Below, piece by piece: positions 59,634 to 64,000 of a stretch of 64,000 nucleotides of DNA. Source of the DNA: Actinomadura hallensis (GTDB lineage: Bacteria > Actinomycetota > Actinomycetes > Streptosporangiales > Streptosporangiaceae). The DNA lies in NCBI RefSeq assembly GCF_006716765.1, contig NZ_VFPO01000001.1:434001-498000 (forward strand), read 5' to 3'. The translations under genes were made by a program, and so were the position numbers. Position 1 is the stretch's first letter, and each line of letters opens with the position of its first letter. The notes beneath the pieces are model-generated. The model saw only the letters and a program-made list of their open reading frames with translations, was not told the origin of the DNA and did not search any database.

Positions 59634-60658
59634 GAGGTCGGGCCGCTGCCTGGAGGCGGTGGGTCGAACTCGGGACCGATGATGGAGATGTGCTGGTCTC
59701 CCATGCCGGGATCTACGAGCTCCTCGTCGCCAGTTCCCCAGTTGGTGCCGCCTGCGACGGCGCCTAGTTGTTCGTCCCAGAGAAGGTTGGTGTCCTCGTC
59801 GATGGGAATAGGGGGCGGCCGCGTCGGGTGTCAGGAGTGTCTTGATGTCGTGGACGATGCGGCCGAGAAGGCGCGTTTCGGCGATGCGGTCGCGTAGGCA
59901 GGTGCGGGCGTCCCGTTCGTCGGTGAGTCCCTGTGCTGCGAGGTCGAAGGCCAGGGGATGGTGTAGTCGGCCTTGTAGAGGTCGGCGATGTCCAGGACGA
60001 AGGAGATCGCTGATCCGGTGTGGATGAAGCCGAGGCCGGGGCTGGCGCCCAGTCCGACGATTACGGCATGGCAGATGCCGTACAGGGCGGCGTTGGCCGC
60101 GGACAACAGGCAGTTGAGATCATCACCGGCGGCGTGGGCGTCTCCGGCCTTGTATTCGCGTCGGTTCCAGGGGACTCCGGTGCGCTGGGAGTGGGCCTGG
60201 TAGAGCCTGCGGATGCGGGTGCCTTCGCGTCCTCGTAGTTGCTGCATCGTGGCAGTGGAGACGTCCTCGCCAGGGAACCGCATCCCGTACATGGCGCGGG
60301 CCACGGTGAGACGTTCCTTCGGTCGTGTGACCAGGTATGCCTGGCGGTGGAGCAGTCCGGCGCCACGGGCGGGTCCCAGCCCGCTTGCGTACATGCGGAC
60401 GCCTTGCTGACCGACCCAGCAGATCGCGGTGCCGGAGTCCCCTAGGAGGTTGACGGCGCCGTGGGTGATGCGGGTGCCGGGTCCTAGAAGCAAGACCGCG
60501 ACCAGTGCTGCGGGGATGCGGACGCTTTCGCGCTTGTTGATGACGACGACGGCGTTCTCGTCGCGATCTACGTGGCAGCGTTCGACGTAGACGCTGGAGA
60601 CGCGGTCTTGGAGGCGGTGCAGGTCGTGGGGGTGTGCTCTCCACCAGATGTCGGGCAT
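59630..60658 (-). pseudogene. cas1: Cas1e integrase with two frameshifts
   Basis: The first 220 residues are canonical Cas1e: SVYVERCHVDRDENAVVVIN, RIPAALVAVLLLGPGTRITH, GLGFIHTGSAISFVLDIADL (metal His and Asp), YKADYTIP. At about 59954-59957 a run of four G (plus strand) shifts the frame; the true continuation LAFDLAAQGLTDERDARTCL, then RDRIAETRLLGRIVHDIKTL is in the next frame. A second shift at a run of five G (59811-59815) restores the frame for PIPIDEDTNLLWDEQLGAVA, ending in a TGA that overlaps cas2. Both errors sit in homopolymers: a decayed gene or sequencing artefacts. Confidence 0.85.
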
Positions 60659-60659
60659 C

Positions 60660-61412
60660 TCAGCCTCGCAGTGGGGCCAGGGTCAGCAGCCCGCAGCCGT
60701 AGGCCTTGGATGGACCGATGCCGTTGAGCAGCGCGTGGGTGAGCAGCTCGACGTCGGTGACCTTCAGGCGGCCCTCGAAAGTCGCGGTGTGCATGGTGAT
60801 CTGCATGCCGCCGGATTTCTTGCGGAAGGTGAGCCGGTCGCGGCGGATGAGACGAACGTCGCGCGCCGGCGTGGACTCCCCGTCGTCGATGTCGGGGATT
60901 GCAGGGCTGACCGCGGCCGGAGGGATCTCGAAGCCGTTGCGGTCGGCTCGGTCGAGGAGCCAGCCGAGCTGAGCGGCCGCGGTGCGGTGCCCGAGGCGGA
61001 AGGAACGAGTGCGGCCGCTGGCGTTGGCCTGGCGCTTCTTCTGGCTGGGCGTGAGCTTGTCGGGGCGTTTGGTGTTCTGGACGGGGCTGGCGGTGAGGCG
61101 GAAGGCGAACTCCCGTCCAAGGGTCAGCTGGCCGAGCAGGGGCGCGTAGTCGGCCACGGCGACTTGGTCGCCGTCCGCGTCAGGCCATCCTGCGGCCTCG
61201 ACGAGGTGGGACCAGTCGGGCCTGGTCTGGGTGAGGACGAACAGCTCGAGCCGGTGCCGGTTGTCGTTGTCCAGACGCCACAGGATCCGCTGGGAGTCTG
61301 GGGTGCCGGGGACGCCGGCGCAAACGAAGCTGTGCATGGCGCGTGGGTTGGACAACAGGGTGCGAGATCGTGCGCGAAGCGGGTTGATGCGGATCCGGGA
61401 AAGATAGGTCAT
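60660..61412 (-). CDS. cas6e: Cas6e crRNA endoribonuclease
   Basis: A 250-residue CasE: start MTYLSRIRINPLRA, catalytic His in LLSNPRAMHSFVC, LLWRLDNDNRH-type strand, SQKKRQANASGRTRSFRLGH and the C-terminal glycine-rich GIGPSKAYGCGLLTLAPL that binds RNA. It cuts the repeat hairpin to make crRNA and stays in Cascade. Intact, with ATG at 61412 and one base separating its stop from cas1. Confidence 0.93.
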   Translation of the reverse strand: MTYLSRIRINPLRARSRTLLSNPRAMHSFVCAGVPGTPDSQRILWRLDNDNRHRLELFVLTQTRPDWSHLVEAAGWPDADGDQVAVADYAPLLGQLTLGREFAFRLTASPVQNTKRPDKLTPSQKKRQANASGRTRSFRLGHRTAAAQLGWLLDRADRNGFEIPPAAVSPAIPDIDDGESTPARDVRLIRRDRLTFRKKSGGMQITMHTATFEGRLKVTDVELLTHALLNGIGPSKAYGCGLLTLAPLRG

Positions 61413-61419
61413 GGACTGG

Positions 61420-62208
61420 TCACCACCCCAGCAGTGCGAAGGGGTCGTGCCCCTGGTCGGTGGTGGGATCGGGGTCGGAGAAGCCGGTGGGAGCCGAGAC
61501 CCAGAGGTGCCGGACGCGGCGACTGGAGAAGCGGCGGCTCCGCGGGTCGAAGGACTCGGGGACGTCGTTGATGACGTCATCGCCGTCCTGGGCGTCGATC
61601 GTGACCGCCAGGTCGATGCGGGCGGGTTCTCCGGCACGCCGCTGGAACGCGGCTCGGGCGGCCGGCCCCGCTTGCCAGGTCTCCTGTTGCAGGACTTCGA
61701 GCACGCTGCCGGTGCGGAGCCCGAGCAGGATCGGCTGGGTGGGCACACATGAACGCCGTCCCAGTGCCAGAGGAAAGGCGGGGCGGCGCAGGGCGGCGGC
61801 CAAGCTATCGATGAGGGCGTCTGGTCCGGCGACCGCGACGACGAAGACGGCGTCTTGGAGGTAGAAGCGCTGGGTGATGTGCGTGTACTTCTTGGGCGAG
61901 GTGGGTTTCTGCTCGCCTCTGGCGTTGACACCGGCCTGGCGTAGCGGAACCCCACGGTAATCGCTGACGGTGTGGTAATCGCGCAGCAGCGTTCCGGGCT
62001 GGTCGACCCGCACGCCCATCGTCAGGCCGTGAAGGTCATCCAGTGGCGCCTCTCGTCGGCGGCCTTCGGCGGCGGCCAGGAGACCGAGAACACCGGACTT
62101 AGTGGGTTCGGGACGCGTTTCGCGGCGGTTGAAGGTGCTTTGATCGCCCCAAGACTGCAGTGGCCCGGCGAGCCGTAGCAGCAGCACCTGGTCGTGGTCG
62201 GTGGGCAT
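61420..62208 (-). CDS. cas5e: Cas5e Cascade subunit
   Basis: A 262-residue CasD: LLLRLAGPLQSWGDQSTFNR, RPEPTKSGVLGLLAAAEGR (glycine-rich thumb), LRDYHTVSDYRG, and PAFPLALGRRSCVPTQPILL. It binds the crRNA 5' handle. ATG 62208 has GAGG upstream; it lies eight bases after the cas7 stop. Confidence 0.93.
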   Translation of the reverse strand: MPTDHDQVLLLRLAGPLQSWGDQSTFNRRETRPEPTKSGVLGLLAAAEGRRREAPLDDLHGLTMGVRVDQPGTLLRDYHTVSDYRGVPLRQAGVNARGEQKPTSPKKYTHITQRFYLQDAVFVVAVAGPDALIDSLAAALRRPAFPLALGRRSCVPTQPILLGLRTGSVLEVLQQETWQAGPAARAAFQRRAGEPARIDLAVTIDAQDGDDVINDVPESFDPRSRRFSSRRVRHLWVSAPTGFSDPDPTTDQGHDPFALLGW

Positions 62209-62216
62209 GACGAGCC

Positions 62217-63350
62217 TCAGGTCTGCTTCCACGTGCGGGAGACGACCTCGTCCAGCCCGGTGAGCAGTTCCTGGAACGACAGGTTGGGGCCGAGCGCGGC
62301 CGCGAGCGTGCCTTCTTTGTCATCGAAGGCGTGCGAGACCGCGGTGTAGACGGGTTCGTCGCCCCACTGGCGTACCGAGCGCTGGTACTCCTCGGCGAGC
62401 CGATCGGCCGAGGCGGCGGCGATACCGGCGTTGGTGTTGGCCGGCACGGGGCGTTCAAAGGCGGAGACCAGGTTCACCGGCTGGTCATCGCGCACGGTGA
62501 CGGTGACCAGGCTGGGTCGGGTGCGGTGGGCGAACGACGTGATGTGCCCAGTGGGCATCGACAGAGCGAACGCTTTGGCGAATCGCCCGACGGCGTCGAC
62601 GGCCGCTGCACCAGAACCGAGGTTCTCGGCAAGCTGGTGCATGCTCACGACCGCGTACCGGTAGAGAGTGGCGGAGTTGAACCCGATTCTCCCGATCATC
62701 CCGGCGCCGGTCTCGCCCTTCTCATTGGCGTCGTCGACTGCGGTGTAGTAGTCCGACTCCTGCACCGCCTGGTGGGTGGACAGGGCGTGAGCGACCTGGG
62801 CCGCGGCATCGACGTTGAGGTCGGGGATGTCGGCGACCATCCGGCCGAACAGCGCGACGCCCATCGGGTGGGCCCTCTTCAGCTCGTCGGCGACCTTCAA
62901 CCCCTTGGCGGCCTCCCGCAACGCTTTATCATCGAGTTCGATGAGCTGATCGACCTTGTCGGCGACCAGGTCCACGATCGCGTTCAGTTGGCCGTAGCCG
63001 TAGTAGAGCAGGTAAGCGGTGTCCCCGGCGCGGCGTCCTGCGGTGATTCCCAGGGGCTCCAGGAGCGCTCCGGCCAGACGGTGTGCCTGGTCAGTGTCCA
63101 GCTTGGTGCGCTCCTCCAGACATCCGGCGAGCTGTTTGGCGATCTGCCTGGTGCGGGTGGACTGATCTTCTTCGGGTAGGTCCTTGTCGAACTCGATACG
63201 CGTCGCACGTTTCCACGCCTGCGAGGACACCCGCGCGCGGCGCACGCCACCGTAGAACGCCTCTTTCGGGTTGCCCTGGTCATCGCGGTTGAGGTTGGCA
63301 GGCGGGACGGTCTGGAGAATGTGGAACTCGACGTACTGGTGGTCTGGCAT
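62217..63350 (-). CDS. cas7e: Cas7e Cascade backbone subunit
   Basis: A 377-residue CasC: YVEFHILQTVPPANLNRDDQ, KEAFYGGVRRARVSSQAWKR, GMIGRIGFNSATLYRYAVVS, GHITSFAHRTRPSLVTVTVR. Six copies form the Cascade spine along the crRNA. ATG 63350 is canonical for the family and the gene is intact. Confidence 0.94.
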   Translation of the reverse strand: MPDHQYVEFHILQTVPPANLNRDDQGNPKEAFYGGVRRARVSSQAWKRATRIEFDKDLPEEDQSTRTRQIAKQLAGCLEERTKLDTDQAHRLAGALLEPLGITAGRRAGDTAYLLYYGYGQLNAIVDLVADKVDQLIELDDKALREAAKGLKVADELKRAHPMGVALFGRMVADIPDLNVDAAAQVAHALSTHQAVQESDYYTAVDDANEKGETGAGMIGRIGFNSATLYRYAVVSMHQLAENLGSGAAAVDAVGRFAKAFALSMPTGHITSFAHRTRPSLVTVTVRDDQPVNLVSAFERPVPANTNAGIAAASADRLAEEYQRSVRQWGDEPVYTAVSHAFDDKEGTLAAALGPNLSFQELLTGLDEVVSRTWKQT

Positions 63351-63402
63351 GGGTCGCTAACTCCCCGTGGGCGTGGTGGGTGGTGTGTGTAAAAGGCGGG
63401 TT

Positions 63403-64000
63403 TTAAGAAGCCATGGCTTCCGGGTCGGTTGAGTCGGCTGGGGCGTCGCTGTCTTGCTGTCGGTTCCAGACCTGGTATTCCAGCGCCCAGCGGCGGCGGG
63501 CCCGGCGGCGGCGGTCCTCGTAGTGCCAGTCGTAGATCAGCCACATCAGCCGTTCGTAGTCCAGCGGCTGATCGATGGTGCGCAGCAGGTCGACCAAACC
63601 GCGCAACCGTAGGAGCAACGCGTCGGGATCGATGGTCGTCGCGGCGGCCGTGACCCTGGCGTCGATCGCGTCGGCGCTGAACTTGCCGTGATTTCTGAGT
63701 CGCCGCAGCGCCACGCCCAGTCCGATACCCGGCCGATGCATGGACGTCCGCTTGGACTGCTGGTGCAGCCCGTACAGGGCCAAGGCCGCGTGCTCGGCCT
63801 CTTGCTCACGTGAAACCCGACCTCGTCGGGCCTCGTCGTCGTCGACCTTGAAGGTGTAGAAGCGGCACATCTCCCACAGCTCGTAGGCCCGTGTGTCCAA
63901 CCCCCGCCGCATCAGCGCCAAATCCTCACCGGGCGGCGGGCCGAACTCTTTGATCGTGGGATCGAACGGGAGCCAGCCTCCGTCCTCGTCTACGCGATCC
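63403..64000 (-). CDS. cse2: Cse2 (CasB) Cascade small subunit, N-terminus off the window
   Basis: The frame runs open to the window edge, giving at least 198 residues. The central Cse2 pattern is LALMRRGLDTRAYELW, QEAEHAALALYGLHQQ, MHRPGIGLGVALRRLRNHGK, LRGLVDLLRTIDQPLDYERL and [20 protein letters not shown], the last a basic nucleic-acid-binding patch. Cse2 dimers stabilise the R-loop in Cascade. The first 26 or so residues at the edge (DEDGGWLPFDPTIKEFG) precede the usual domain. cse1 and cas3 should lie just beyond the edge. Confidence 0.85.
   Translation of the reverse strand, partial: DRVDEDGGWLPFDPTIKEFGPPPGEDLALMRRGLDTRAYELWEMCRFYTFKVDDDEARRGRVSREQEAEHAALALYGLHQQSKRTSMHRPGIGLGVALRRLRNHGKFSADAIDARVTAAATTIDPDALLLRLRGLVDLLRTIDQPLDYERLMWLIYDWHYEDRRRRARRRWALEYQVWNRQQDSDAPADSTDPEAMAS

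Overview
The window is high-GC DNA from an actinomycete. Support comes from an integrative-conjugative element (AICE) of the pSAM2 type, DUF5753/DUF397 regulator clusters, GTG/TTG starts and many 4-base gene overlaps. The mix of families fits Streptosporangiales (Actinomadura-like), but the sequence alone does not prove the family. By eye the 1-2330 and about 27.4-38 kb stretches are poorer in GC than the rest, as expected of acquired DNA.

Layout. 1-2327: an accessory block on the minus strand with a Ser/Thr protein kinase (cut by the window edge), an overlapping RNase H-fold-like protein, two tiny ORFs and a membrane-anchored protein. 2681-12823: an AICE. It carries a DUF5753 regulator, an anti-sigma-type ATPase, an HTH protein, a PP2C-like phosphatase, an FtsK/TraB-type DNA translocase, spread proteins, a RepSA-like initiator, an excisionase and an integrase. 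The integrase end abuts the 3' end of tRNA-Phe(GAA), and tRNA-Asp(GTC) follows. Repeated CTAGAC boxes mark the element's promoters. 13.2-24 kb: chromosomal-type genes (membrane adenylate cyclase, secreted glycerophosphodiesterase, LysR, sensor kinase, carotenoid oxygenase, AlkB, two XRE regulators, one fused to an ImmA-type peptidase) and a GNAT gene ruined by deletion and frameshift.

25-29.6 kb: a flavoprotein, an Imm-5-like protein, a DUF5753 regulator followed by three DUF397 paralogues, and a divergent ATPase/NUDIX pair. 29.7-37.4 kb: a restriction-modification island with a cytosine-5 methyltransferase, Vsr endonuclease, an overlapping operon of ParB-like, SNF2-like helicase and DUF3883 proteins, a zinc-ribbon/HNH-like protein and an NgoMIV-type restriction enzyme. 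This is the best candidate for an incompletely described defence system. 38.2-43.5 kb: TetR/SDR pair, then NTF2-like, DUF1214, SDR and sulfotransferase genes. 43.7-50.7 kb: methyltransferase, secreted lipase, cation/proton antiporter, and an MFS transporter carrying an unusual 400-residue coiled-coil tail. 50.8-54.5 kb: a FecCD-type metal/cofactor ABC transporter operon with a methyltransferase, under a long dyad operator. 55.1-57.6 kb: argS and a TMEM175-like channel gene.

57.7-64 kb: an IS5-type insertion sequence, then the 5' part of a group II intron that ends at a single CRISPR repeat, then a type I-E cas operon read leftwards (cse2-cas7-cas5-cas6e-cas1-cas2). cas1 is broken by two C-run indels and no array is present, so adaptation looks dead or the assembly has homopolymer errors here.
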